A stretch of DNA of 5,286 nucleotides, taken from contig JAUUZS010000346.1 of assembly GCA_030589835.1 (NCBI GenBank), positions 1 to 5,286 of the forward strand, read 5' to 3'. This document shows, one piece after another, positions 1-5,286 of this stretch; position 1 is the first letter of the stretch, and the number at the start of each line of letters is the position of its first letter. The DNA is from Cyclobacteriaceae bacterium. GTDB lineage: Bacteria; Bacteroidota; Bacteroidia; Cytophagales; Cyclobacteriaceae. Under the pieces are notes generated by a model that was given only the letters and a program-made list of their open reading frames with translations, searched no databases and was not told where the DNA came from. A program made the translations under genes and the position numbers.

Positions 1-911
1 ACAAATTCTTCTTCAAAATCCAGCCCGGCTGTAGAGGTCACATCGGTAAACTTCATGGCGTCCAACAGTGATTCCCCCTCCTGAATAAAGGAAGTGGTGG
101 TTTCACTAAAGGAAATCACCGGGAATCCGATCAATGCACCGCCCGGCCCTTTCAATTCTTTAATGCCTGCCTGATACGGTGTGGTGAGTTTGAGGAAATT
201 ATGGAAGATCAATAAAGAAGTCAGCGCCTCTTTGATTTGGCTGCTGTGCAAGGCATCCAGGGTTTTATTATAAAAATCTGTAGCTTCAGGGGTAAATCCG
301 GGGAACTGCTGGCCAATCTCCTCCAGGTTTTTCAGTGCCTGGTCAGTCTCTCCATTTTGCAGTAACATTTCGATCAATTGCAAGCGAGGTACAATGTTGG
401 CGGCAGATGATTCAACCACCTTTGACAAGTAATCTGTTCTTGCTGCTTTTGATTTGGGATCGTTATTTTTCTGATACAGCTCTGCCAGTTGGTATAAAGC
501 CTTTGCATCTCCCGGCGAGAAATTGAGTGTTTCCTCCAGTTCTTTAATCGCCTTTTCTGTTTCATTGTTTAGCTCAAATGCTTTAGCCCGAATCAATCGG
601 ATGTTTGCATCCTTCGCATCTATTCTGGCAGCTTCATCCAAGTGCATGAGGGCTTTTTCATAATTATCCATCCTGAGGTACACCAGTCCAAGATTGGCAA
701 AACCAAGTGCCTCATCGGGTGCGAGATCTGTCAGTTTCAGAAACTCAGCCTCAGCCTCTTCCAGTTTGTTCTCTTCCAGATAAGCCAAGCCCAATGTCCT
801 AATGGTGATTTTATCTCTTGCCAACTGCTTTTCATCGACGGGTTTTTTTTGGCAGGATTGGATGGTAATGAGGCTGACTAAGAAAAAAATAATAAGCAAA
901 GACTTCGCCAT
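1..911 (-). CDS. TPR lipoprotein with the start of a probable FG-GAP/ASPIC-UnbV region (3' end outside window)
   Basis: The frame is open from the ATG at 909-911 to the window edge: 303 complete codons and no stop, so the C-terminus is missing. Residues 1-19 are a lipoprotein signal (MAKSLL, a hydrophobic stretch, then IQS-C with Cys20 as the lipidation site), which predicts a membrane-anchored protein facing the periplasm or cell surface. From about residue 33 to 170 there are at least four TPR-like helical pairs, for example LGLAYLEENKLEEAEAEF (40-57) and NLGLVYLRMDNYEKALMHL (73-91). The last visible residues, 286-298 (MKFTDVTSTAGLD), match the opening typical of FG-GAP/VCBS proteins ending in ASPIC/UnbV (CRTAC1-like). 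I infer that a beta-propeller follows. TPRs suggest protein contacts; the substrate is unknown. A repeat ends 6 nt before the ATG, leaving almost no native leader. No promoter is evident in 912-1145. Confidence 0.85.
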   Translation of the reverse strand, partial: MAKSLLIIFFLVSLITIQSCQKKPVDEKQLARDKITIRTLGLAYLEENKLEEAEAEFLKLTDLAPDEALGFANLGLVYLRMDNYEKALMHLDEAARIDAKDANIRLIRAKAFELNNETEKAIKELEETLNFSPGDAKALYQLAELYQKNNDPKSKAARTDYLSKVVESSAANIVPRLQLIEMLLQNGETDQALKNLEEIGQQFPGFTPEATDFYNKTLDALHSSQIKEALTSLLIFHNFLKLTTPYQAGIKELKGPGGALIGFPVISFSETTTSFIQEGESLLDAMKFTDVTSTAGLDFEEEF

Positions 912-917
912 ATTTAT

Positions 918-1009
918 GTCATCGCGAGGCACGAAGCGATCTCTCTGCAAATAGCTGACGGATTGGTTCACCCTGCCAGCCTGTCGGCTAGGTAAAATAC
1001 CAATGACGG
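918..1009. repeat. Repeat R1: two inverted hairpin units (tail-to-tail pair)
   Basis: Unit R1a has stem ATCGC (921-925) / GCGAT (936-940) around a 10-nt core, with GTC before it and CTCT after it. Unit R1b has the opposite polarity: stem ATTGGT (962-967) / ACCAAT (999-1004) followed by GACGG. Its long core holds a nested hairpin, AGCC (978-981) / GGCT (986-989). The units belong to the same family as R2-R4. R1 fills much of the 234-bp gap between SBP2 and the TPR lipoprotein gene and ends 6 nt from that gene's ATG, so in mRNA it would lie in the 5' leader. I see nothing else convincing in 1010-1145. Confidence 0.75.
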
Positions 1010-1145
1010 AGCTAAATATTTCTTTTCTTGAAGGTATGAAAGCACTATATTTTGTCATGATGTTATTCGGACTTTCTGTTGAATACGATGATGTGGCAAT
1101 TTAATTAAAAATATGGATGGGTCGTTCAATTTATGAAATGAGATT

Positions 1146-2315
1146 TCATTTCGTCAATTCCCATTCCTTCTTCCTATTCCCCAAGCCATCAAATTCAACC
1201 TTTCCGGTAATTCCGATATAATCTAAATTTTTGAATCCAATCCTGATATCCTCCTGATCTGGCCCGAACTTCCTGATGGCTTCTATGGATAGCAGTATTC
1301 CATCATACACATAGGCCAGAGTTGGTGTTGGGCTGATTCCAAATTTAGATTGAAATGCGTTTTCGAAATCAAGCCACCTTTTATCTTCTACATTAAAAGA
1401 CATTACAAAGCCCATTTGTTCCAACAGTTGAGGGTTGAATTCATTCATGAAATTAAACACATTCAAAAAGGAATAAATTTTAATCTGGCCATTTGCTGAT
1501 TGGATTTTTTCAATGACTTCGGGAGCGTTTTTAGAATATCCTGCCAATACCACGGCTTCCCAATTTTGGGGTCTAATTTTTTCAAACTGTTGTTTGTCGA
1601 ATCCAATAAATATTTCGGGCTCAGATACTTTTTTTTCATTTGCCAGATTTACCATAGCTTCTACTGACTTTTTACCATCGTAACTGTCCAGTGAGATCAA
1701 TGCGACTTTCTTGATTTTCTGCTTTATATAAATCTCTTCAACGAACACTTCTGCTTGCTGCAGGTCATCCGGCACCATCCGGAAATACCAGGGAACGTAA
1801 GCGCGTGATAAAGTTGGATCGCTGGATTGAGTGGAGAGCATCACCACATGAGATTTGGCAGCCACTTGCTCAGCCAGGTGTGCATTCCTGCCATCCAGGG
1901 CAGTCACTACCAACGAAACCTGGTCTTCGTGAATCAGGTCGACAGCCTGCTTGGAACCAATGCCCCATGGCCCATCGCAGGACTTGGTGATTAATTCAAA
2001 TGGTCTACCCTTGAAGCCTCCCTTTGCATTGGCATGTTTTATGGCTAATTCTGCCGCTTGTTGGATGGCAGTAACGTTTTTATCACGAATAAGAAAGCCA
2101 ATTTTGATGGATTGATTTTCACTTCGATGTTGTGAATATCCAAATGTAGTTATACAAAGAAAAAGTAGACCAAATAAAAAAACCAATTTAAACTGAAAGA
2201 GATTACTTCGTCGTTCCTCCTCGTAATGACGATAATAAAATATTTTATTGGCGTCATTGCGATGACGACGAAGGAGGAAGAAGCAATCTCTCACTAAATA
2301 CAGTAGCCTCACCAT
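1146..2315 (-). CDS. Periplasmic ligand-binding protein SBP2 (LivK / Peripla_BP_6-like); N-terminus altered by a repeat
   Basis: This is a type I periplasmic-binding-fold protein paralogous to SBP1 (3876-5180). Shared signatures are ANAKGGFKGRPFEL (95-108), the SDPTLS region (165-170) and PWYFRMVPDDLQ (175-186), with almost the same spacing in both proteins. A typical second lobe follows, with AYVYDGILLSIEAI and a C-terminal GITGKVEFDGLG. Residues 44-60 are a hydrophobic signal-peptide core, with cleavage likely around GYSQ. The start is problematic. The only upstream in-frame ATG (2315) overlaps the GIY-YIG stop by 7 nt, and residues 9-40 are encoded by repeat R2. There is no ATG between the repeat and the signal core; the nearest alternative is TTG at Leu44. 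The native start was probably displaced, and the gene may be read through the repeat or poorly expressed. By family the ligand could be an amino acid or related small molecule; no permease is nearby. Confidence 0.8.
   Translation of the reverse strand: MVRLLYLVRDCFFLLRRHRNDANKIFYYRHYEEERRSNLFQFKLVFLFGLLFLCITTFGYSQHRSENQSIKIGFLIRDKNVTAIQQAAELAIKHANAKGGFKGRPFELITKSCDGPWGIGSKQAVDLIHEDQVSLVVTALDGRNAHLAEQVAAKSHVVMLSTQSSDPTLSRAYVPWYFRMVPDDLQQAEVFVEEIYIKQKIKKVALISLDSYDGKKSVEAMVNLANEKKVSEPEIFIGFDKQQFEKIRPQNWEAVVLAGYSKNAPEVIEKIQSANGQIKIYSFLNVFNFMNEFNPQLLEQMGFVMSFNVEDKRWLDFENAFQSKFGISPTPTLAYVYDGILLSIEAIRKFGPDQEDIRIGFKNLDYIGITGKVEFDGLGNRKKEWELTK
2198..2291. repeat. Repeat R2: head-to-head inverted pair of hairpin units with an AT palindrome centre
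   Basis: The left arm 2198-2231 has stem ATTAC (2202-2206) / GTAAT (2223-2227). The right arm 2252-2291 has stem ATTGC (2256-2260) / GCAAT (2283-2287). The arms face each other as an inverted repeat. Between them, 2234-2249 is a perfect 16-nt palindrome (AATAAAATATTTTATT), so the whole element could form a long cruciform. The left arm is identical over 34 bp to 2657-2690. The right-arm core is a rearranged, GA-rich version of the left-arm core. R2 lies between the GIY-YIG stop and the signal-peptide coding part of SBP2, and stays open in the SBP2 frame. Confidence 0.88.
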
Positions 2316-2614
2316 TTTTTTTCAATTTCAACAAACAAATCATTCCATTCTGGATTCATGGATTCTATCAACCCAATTTTCTTTTTTCTTGATCCGGCTT
2401 TAATCTGTTTTTCTCGCAAAATAGCCTCTTCAATTGAGTGAAAGCCTTCATGATATACCAATTTTGAAATGTTATATTTTGATGTAAAACTCTTTGGATA
2501 AACCTTTTGTCGATGTTCGTCAACTCTACTTAAAAGATCAGAGGTCACACCCGTGTAAAGCGTTGTATTATTTTTATTTGTCAGTATGTAAACCACGCCT
2601 CCTTTTCCTTTCAT
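2309..2614 (-). CDS. Stand-alone GIY-YIG endonuclease domain protein (YhbQ/UPF0213-like)
   Basis: A 101-residue protein consisting of a single GIY-YIG nuclease domain. The first motif is VVYILTN (7-13), with Tyr9 in the GIY tyrosine position. The second is LYTGVT (19-24), with Tyr20 and Gly22. Further expected active-site positions are Arg30 and His34 (SRVDEH), Glu68 (AILREKQIK, the metal ligand) and Asn87 in MNPEWNDL. All are present, so it is probably an active nuclease. The ATG at 2614 is the first in frame; a nearby upstream ATG meets a stop at once. There is no DNA-binding domain beyond the basic stretch GSRKKK (74-79). Hairpin-repeat pairs lie just upstream (R3) and downstream (R2). Small proteins of this kind are common in Bacteroidota with poorly known roles. 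A role in repeat movement or repair is inferred from position only. Confidence 0.9.
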   Translation of the reverse strand: MKGKGGVVYILTNKNNTTLYTGVTSDLLSRVDEHRQKVYPKSFTSKYNISKLVYHEGFHSIEEAILREKQIKAGSRKKKIGLIESMNPEWNDLFVEIEKKW

Positions 2615-2656
2615 TTAAACATTGTTATTTATGCAGTTAAATCATTGCAGATCGAT

Positions 2657-2803
2657 AGAGATTACTTCGTCGTTCCTCCTCGTAATGACGGCAAATAGTG
2701 AAAGCTATTTTCATGAAAAACAAACAAATCATACTAATGGGGTCACAGTCATTAATTTGCGTCATTGCGAAAAATTTTTCTATAAAATTTTGTGGCAATC
2801 TCT
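2657..2803. repeat. Repeat R3: inverted pair of hairpin units with a long spacer
   Basis: The left arm 2657-2690 is identical to the left arm of R2 and has stem ATTAC (2661-2665) / GTAAT (2682-2686). The right arm 2760-2803 has stem ATTGC (2764-2768) / GCAAT (2795-2799), but its core (2771-2794) is AT-rich and unrelated to the GA-rich cores of the other arms. The pairing continues inward with GCAAAT (2691-2696) and ATTTGC (2755-2760), enclosing a loop of about 58 nt. R3 ends 42 bp upstream of the GIY-YIG start codon, in its presumed promoter and leader region. Confidence 0.85.
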
Positions 2804-2903
2804 TTCTATTAGCAGAAAAATTAGAATCCATTGTATTTTGTTTTCTAATCAAGGCATTTAATATTATCCAACTCGGTTTATTAAATTAATCATCACAAAA
2901 TCG

Positions 2904-2957
2904 ACATGGATTACCTGCCGGACAGGCAGGCTTCGTCGTGCCTCCTCGTTATGACGG
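2904..2957. repeat. Repeat R4: single hairpin unit with a nested GC-rich palindrome
   Basis: The outer stem ATTAC (2910-2914) / GTTAT (2948-2952) pairs at 4 of 5 positions and is followed by GACGG. The core contains CCTGCC (2914-2919) / GGCAGG (2925-2930) with a GGACA loop, then a stretch (2931-2947) that matches the R2/R3 left-arm core (CTTCGTCGT, CCTCCTC) apart from one base. It looks like a left-arm unit that gained an internal palindrome. No partner arm follows on the DAHP synthase side. R1b carries a related nested hairpin at the same place. Confidence 0.78.
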
Positions 2958-2987
2958 ATATTAGTGATTGGTCTGTGCATTCAATGT

Positions 2988-3869
2988 TCAATGCATTACT
3001 GCTTTGCCAAAAGATAAACTCTTACCAATTGCAGGAGCTAAAATTTTCAATTCCTGCATTAACTTTTCAAAATCATCAGGATAAAGCGATTGATCCCCAT
3101 CGCAGAGCGCCTCTTCGGGTTTGTAATGGACTTCCATTTGCAAGCCATCAGCCCCTGCGGCAATAGCAGCTTTGGCCATGGGGCCGACCATCCACCGATG
3201 CCCTGTGCCATGACTTGGGTCAACTATAACCGGCAAATGAGTCAAGCTTTTCAGCATGGGAATTGCATTGAGGTCGAGGGTATTTCGATAGGCGGTTTCG
3301 AAGGTACGGATACCGCGTTCACATAAAATCACCCGATCATTTCCCTGGCTCATAATATATTCTGCTGCCCACATAAATTCATCAATAGTGGCATTCATTC
3401 CTCTTTTTAGTAACACAGGCTTCTTTGCCATCCCTACCTCTTTAAGCAACGGATAGTTGCTCATATTCCGTGAACCAACCTGAAGGATATCTACATATTC
3501 GCCAACCAGTTCAACTTGCCTCGTGTCCATCACCTCGGTTACAACAGGCAATCCAGTTTCCAATCTTGCCAGTTGAAGCAAATGCAATCCCTCCTCTTCC
3601 AATCCCTGAAAACTGTATGGCGAAGACCTGGGTTTGTAGGCTCCTCCCCGTAAAATATGCGCTCCGTATTTGGCCACTGATTTGGCTGTACCCAACAATT
3701 GATCTTTACTCTCAACCGCACATGGGCCAGCCATGATCGTAATTTCATTCCCTCCAATTCTGGTTCCTCCTACATCAACGATCGTATTGTGATTTGGAGA
3801 TTGTTTACCAGCCAATTTGTAGGCAGATGTTTTTTTGATATTCGGAATATTGCAAACCGGCCCTTCCAT
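2988..3869 (-). CDS. aroF: 3-deoxy-7-phosphoheptulonate (DAHP) synthase, type I-beta, no regulatory domain
   Basis: This enzyme condenses phosphoenolpyruvate with erythrose 4-phosphate in the first step of the shikimate pathway, in the cytoplasm. The 293-residue protein has the family motifs AGPCAVES (47-54), [17 protein letters not shown] (73-89), VLLKRGM (152-158), CERGIRTFE (183-191), DPSHGTGH (217-224) and MEVH (245-248). The metal ligands Cys50, His220, Glu246 and Asp257 each lie exactly 52 residues before those I recall for the Thermotoga maritima enzyme (102, 272, 298, 309), so the TIM barrel has no net gain or loss between them. The N-terminal ferredoxin-like feedback domain of the Thermotoga protein is essentially absent, and no chorismate mutase domain is fused. 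The enzyme may therefore be insensitive to tyrosine or phenylalanine. The ATG at 3869 is 6 nt after the SBP1 stop, indicating co-transcription. Confidence 0.95.
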   Translation of the reverse strand: MEGPVCNIPNIKKTSAYKLAGKQSPNHNTIVDVGGTRIGGNEITIMAGPCAVESKDQLLGTAKSVAKYGAHILRGGAYKPRSSPYSFQGLEEEGLHLLQLARLETGLPVVTEVMDTRQVELVGEYVDILQVGSRNMSNYPLLKEVGMAKKPVLLKRGMNATIDEFMWAAEYIMSQGNDRVILCERGIRTFETAYRNTLDLNAIPMLKSLTHLPVIVDPSHGTGHRWMVGPMAKAAIAAGADGLQMEVHYKPEEALCDGDQSLYPDDFEKLMQELKILAPAIGKSLSFGKAVMH

Positions 3870-3875
3870 TATTTT

Positions 3876-5180
3876 TTATTTAGTACTTCCTGAAAATACC
3901 TGATCATTTAGTATAAATGGACTAAATATGAAATCATCATCTTTAATTTCCACCATAAATATTTGCCCGACATCATTCCAGCTTCCATCAAAAACGATCT
4001 CACCGGTAACTCCCTGATAATTCTGAAATGTGTCATTATCTGTAATCAGATCGCGAATCAGCGTCCTGTTCAAACCCGCTTTTTGAATTGCCTCAATTGC
4101 GATGTTCGTACCGTCATAGGTATGCGCAGCAAACACGTCCGGATCCATATGAAAACGCTCCTTATAGGCTTTCTGAAAATTTTCCAATTTCTTATTGTTG
4201 GCTTTGGGATTATATTGAGACGTGGTGATGATGCCATTAGCATTATCGCCAGCTATCTCCAGGACTTCGGGAGTAGCGACCCTGTCACACGCATAAACAG
4301 GATGGTCAAGCCCCATAGCACGCATCTGATTTACGATCATTCCAAGCTCTTTTGCATCACCCCAAAGTACAATAGCATCGGAATTATTGGTTTTTATTTT
4401 GCTGAGCTGGTCGCTGAAATCTGTGTTTCCTTCTTCAAACCTGATCTCTACAGCCACAGGATAGCCCATTCTTCTGGAGGCATCTTTAAATTCACCTGTC
4501 CCCACTCTTCCGTACCGGCTGTTTGTCCTCAACAAAGAAACCCTAGCATGCCCGTCTTCTTTATAAATCCTTTTTGCCAGAGCATAGCTACTTTGCCTGT
4601 CATCACTGATCACCCTGATCACCCATGGAATACCCGTTTCTGTGAGGGTAGGATCAGGATCTCCGACATTGACAACAGGAATCTCACATTTCAAGGCCAC
4701 CCGAATTGCTACATGGGTTACGATATCATTTATTGATCCCAGGATTACCCACACATTTTCATCATCCATGGTTACTACTTCGTTTGCTGCAGCTCCCCAA
4801 AGGCCAACATCATTGTGAGGCATCAATTCGAAAGGAATACCTTTATAGCCTCCTTTGGCATTGGCTTGCTCCATGGCCAAAGTGGCCGCCTGAAGCATCT
4901 GCTTTCCTTTTGGATCATCTTTTGATCCTTCCAGTGGCCCAAGAAAACCTATACGCACGGTCTCCAAACCCGTCGGCTCTGCTTTTTCCCTGCCTGCACC
5001 CAAAAATGGATAGGGTTCCATGAAATGCTTTATATACGCATCCTGAAAATTTCCGTAGGGTACAAATTTATCTGGTGTATTGCCATAATTTTTCTCCTTG
5101 TATTGCGCCTGAACGGCAATACTCAAGGCCAGAAAAAGTACGCCACTTAATTGAATGGTTTTGGTGAAAAGAGCTTTCAT
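3876..5180 (-). CDS. Periplasmic ligand-binding protein SBP1 (LivK / Peripla_BP_6-like)
   Basis: A 434-residue exported type I periplasmic-binding-fold protein. The signal peptide is 1-25 (MKALFTKTIQL, hydrophobic core, cleavage after VQA). There is no lipobox, so it should be soluble in the periplasm. Residues 26-72 form a linker rich in aromatic residues (FVPYGNFQDAYIKHFMEPYP). The binding domain starts at VRIGFLGPLEG (75-85). It carries ANAKGGYKGIPFEL (106-119), DPDPTLTETGIPW (174-186) and DDRQ (193-196), then LivK-like second-lobe motifs: RYGRVG, GNTDFSDQLSKIK, HTYDGTNIAIEAI and GVTGEIVFDGSW. The family binds branched-chain amino acids, other amino acids or aromatic compounds; the ligand here cannot be read from sequence. 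The gene is 10 nt after the RidA-family gene and 6 nt before DAHP synthase, apparently in one operon. It is paralogous to SBP2. Confidence 0.9.
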   Translation of the reverse strand: MKALFTKTIQLSGVLFLALSIAVQAQYKEKNYGNTPDKFVPYGNFQDAYIKHFMEPYPFLGAGREKAEPTGLETVRIGFLGPLEGSKDDPKGKQMLQAATLAMEQANAKGGYKGIPFELMPHNDVGLWGAAANEVVTMDDENVWVILGSINDIVTHVAIRVALKCEIPVVNVGDPDPTLTETGIPWVIRVISDDRQSSYALAKRIYKEDGHARVSLLRTNSRYGRVGTGEFKDASRRMGYPVAVEIRFEEGNTDFSDQLSKIKTNNSDAIVLWGDAKELGMIVNQMRAMGLDHPVYACDRVATPEVLEIAGDNANGIITTSQYNPKANNKKLENFQKAYKERFHMDPDVFAAHTYDGTNIAIEAIQKAGLNRTLIRDLITDNDTFQNYQGVTGEIVFDGSWNDVGQIFMVEIKDDDFIFSPFILNDQVFSGSTK

Positions 5181-5190
5181 TTTTAGTGAT

Positions 5191-5286
5191 TTAATTATTC
5201 TGACAAACGGCTATCGCTTCGATCTCAACCAGCAATGTTTCCCAACAAAGCCTTGCTTGAATCCCTGTTGCTGCAGGAAGAGGATC
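5191..5286 (-). CDS. RidA (YjgF/YER057c/UK114) family protein, C-terminal 31 residues only
   Basis: The frame is open from the window edge to TAA at 5191-5193; the start lies outside. The tail ends in LLVEIEAIAV, the hallmark C-terminal strand of the RidA family, and aligns without gaps to the end of E. coli RidA (as I recall it) over 24 residues. RidA proteins hydrolyse reactive enamine/imine intermediates from pyridoxal-phosphate enzymes. The glutamate equivalent to E. coli Glu120 is kept. The catalytic Arg105 position (PARS in E. coli) reads PAAT here, so Ala replaces Arg. That points to a Rid subfamily without the classical imine deaminase activity. The stop is 10 nt before the SBP1 ATG, indicating an operon. 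Only a quarter or so of the protein is visible. Confidence 0.82.
   Translation of the reverse strand, partial: DPLPAATGIQARLCWETLLVEIEAIAVCQNN

Larger units (their letters stand above)
2198..2957. mobile_element. Candidate repeat-GIY-YIG island
   Basis: This stretch contains only the GIY-YIG gene and repeats R2, R3 and R4. It separates the DAHP synthase gene (its stop is 30 bp from the R4 edge) from the signal-peptide coding part of SBP2, which begins at the inner edge of R2. Exact 34-bp direct repeats (2198-2231 and 2657-2690, 459 bp apart) lie on either side of the GIY-YIG gene; recombination between them would remove the gene and leave one copy. I see no target-site duplication, transposase or integrase. 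Calling it mobile rests on the layout and on the damaged start of SBP2, so the outer limits are approximate. Confidence 0.4.
2615..2987. other. Intergenic stretch filled with repeats
   Basis: This 373-bp gap between the DAHP synthase and GIY-YIG genes contains R3 (2657-2803) and R4 (2904-2957). The rest is AT-rich DNA, notably 2804-2900, without a convincing ORF on either strand. Short open frames here read through the repeats and look spurious. I found no match to the Bacteroidota -7 box (TAnnTTTG) upstream of the GIY-YIG gene and no hairpin followed by a T-run after the DAHP synthase gene. Confidence 0.7.

Noticed and set aside
1133..1149. Hairpin ATGAAAT-gag-ATTTCAT at the SBP2 stop codon as a terminator
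   Set aside because: The stem is AT-only apart from one G-C pair and overlaps the stop codon, and no T-run follows on the minus strand.
2141..2148. TACATTTG on the minus strand, matching the Bacteroidota -7 box
   Set aside because: It lies inside the SBP2 signal-peptide coding region, with no TTG at the right spacing and no start codon suitably placed downstream.
2622..2861. Short open frames across R3 on both strands, such as one containing RHYEEERRSN
   Set aside because: They are read-through of the repeat. Translations of this repeat family turn up as spurious proteins in many genomes, and there is no codon or motif support.
2914..2930. GC-rich hairpin after the DAHP synthase gene as an intrinsic terminator
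   Set aside because: No T-run follows on the minus strand, and the palindrome sits inside a repeat unit, with a related one in R1b. It is better explained as part of the repeat.
918..2957. CRISPR array
   Set aside because: The repeats are irregularly spaced, inverted and variable in length, with no uniform spacers and no cas genes.
3963..4736. 257-residue open frame on the plus strand
   Set aside because: It lies wholly antisense to SBP1, whose frame has clear family motifs throughout. The plus-strand translation has no recognisable domain or signal.

Overview
The window looks like chromosomal DNA of a Bacteroidota bacterium, probably a Cytophagales-like lineage. The evidence is moderate GC, AT-rich gene junctions without clear Shine-Dalgarno sequences, a lipoprotein that appears to be a TPR plus ASPIC/FG-GAP protein, and interspersed CGTCATTGCGA-type repeats. 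The genus cannot be fixed from the sequence. All supported genes lie on the minus strand, so the biological order runs from high to low coordinates.

Layout in transcription order: the C-terminal tail of a RidA-family protein (5191-5286); a periplasmic LivK-like ligand-binding protein, here SBP1 (3876-5180); a type I-beta DAHP synthase (2988-3869); a repeat-filled gap (2615-2987); a small stand-alone GIY-YIG endonuclease (2309-2614); a second, shorter ligand-binding protein, SBP2, paralogous to SBP1 (1146-2315, true start uncertain); a short gap carrying another repeat; and a TPR lipoprotein (1-911) that runs off the left edge just where an FG-GAP/ASPIC-type region seems to begin. The first three genes are 10 and 6 bp apart and look like one operon. 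No transporter permease or ATPase is visible.

The most unusual part is the repeat family at 918-1009, 2198-2291, 2657-2803 and 2904-2957. Each unit is a small polar hairpin: a GTC-side box, a 5-bp stem, a core of variable length and sequence, the other half of the stem, and a CTCT-side box. The stem sequence changes between units, but both halves change together (ATCGC/GCGAT, ATTGG/CCAAT, ATTAC/GTAAT, ATTGC/GCAAT). Units occur in inverted pairs, as in the REP/BIME elements of enterobacteria. Two pairs bracket the GIY-YIG gene, which keeps all its expected active-site residues, and an exact 34-bp direct repeat (2198-2231 = 2657-2690) lies on either side of it. This resembles the REP-RAYT arrangement with a GIY-YIG nuclease in place of the transposase. 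It is an inference from layout only.

The repeats also affect neighbouring genes. One is fused in frame to the 5' end of SBP2, which has no ATG between the repeat and its signal peptide. Another ends 6 nt before the ATG of the TPR lipoprotein gene.
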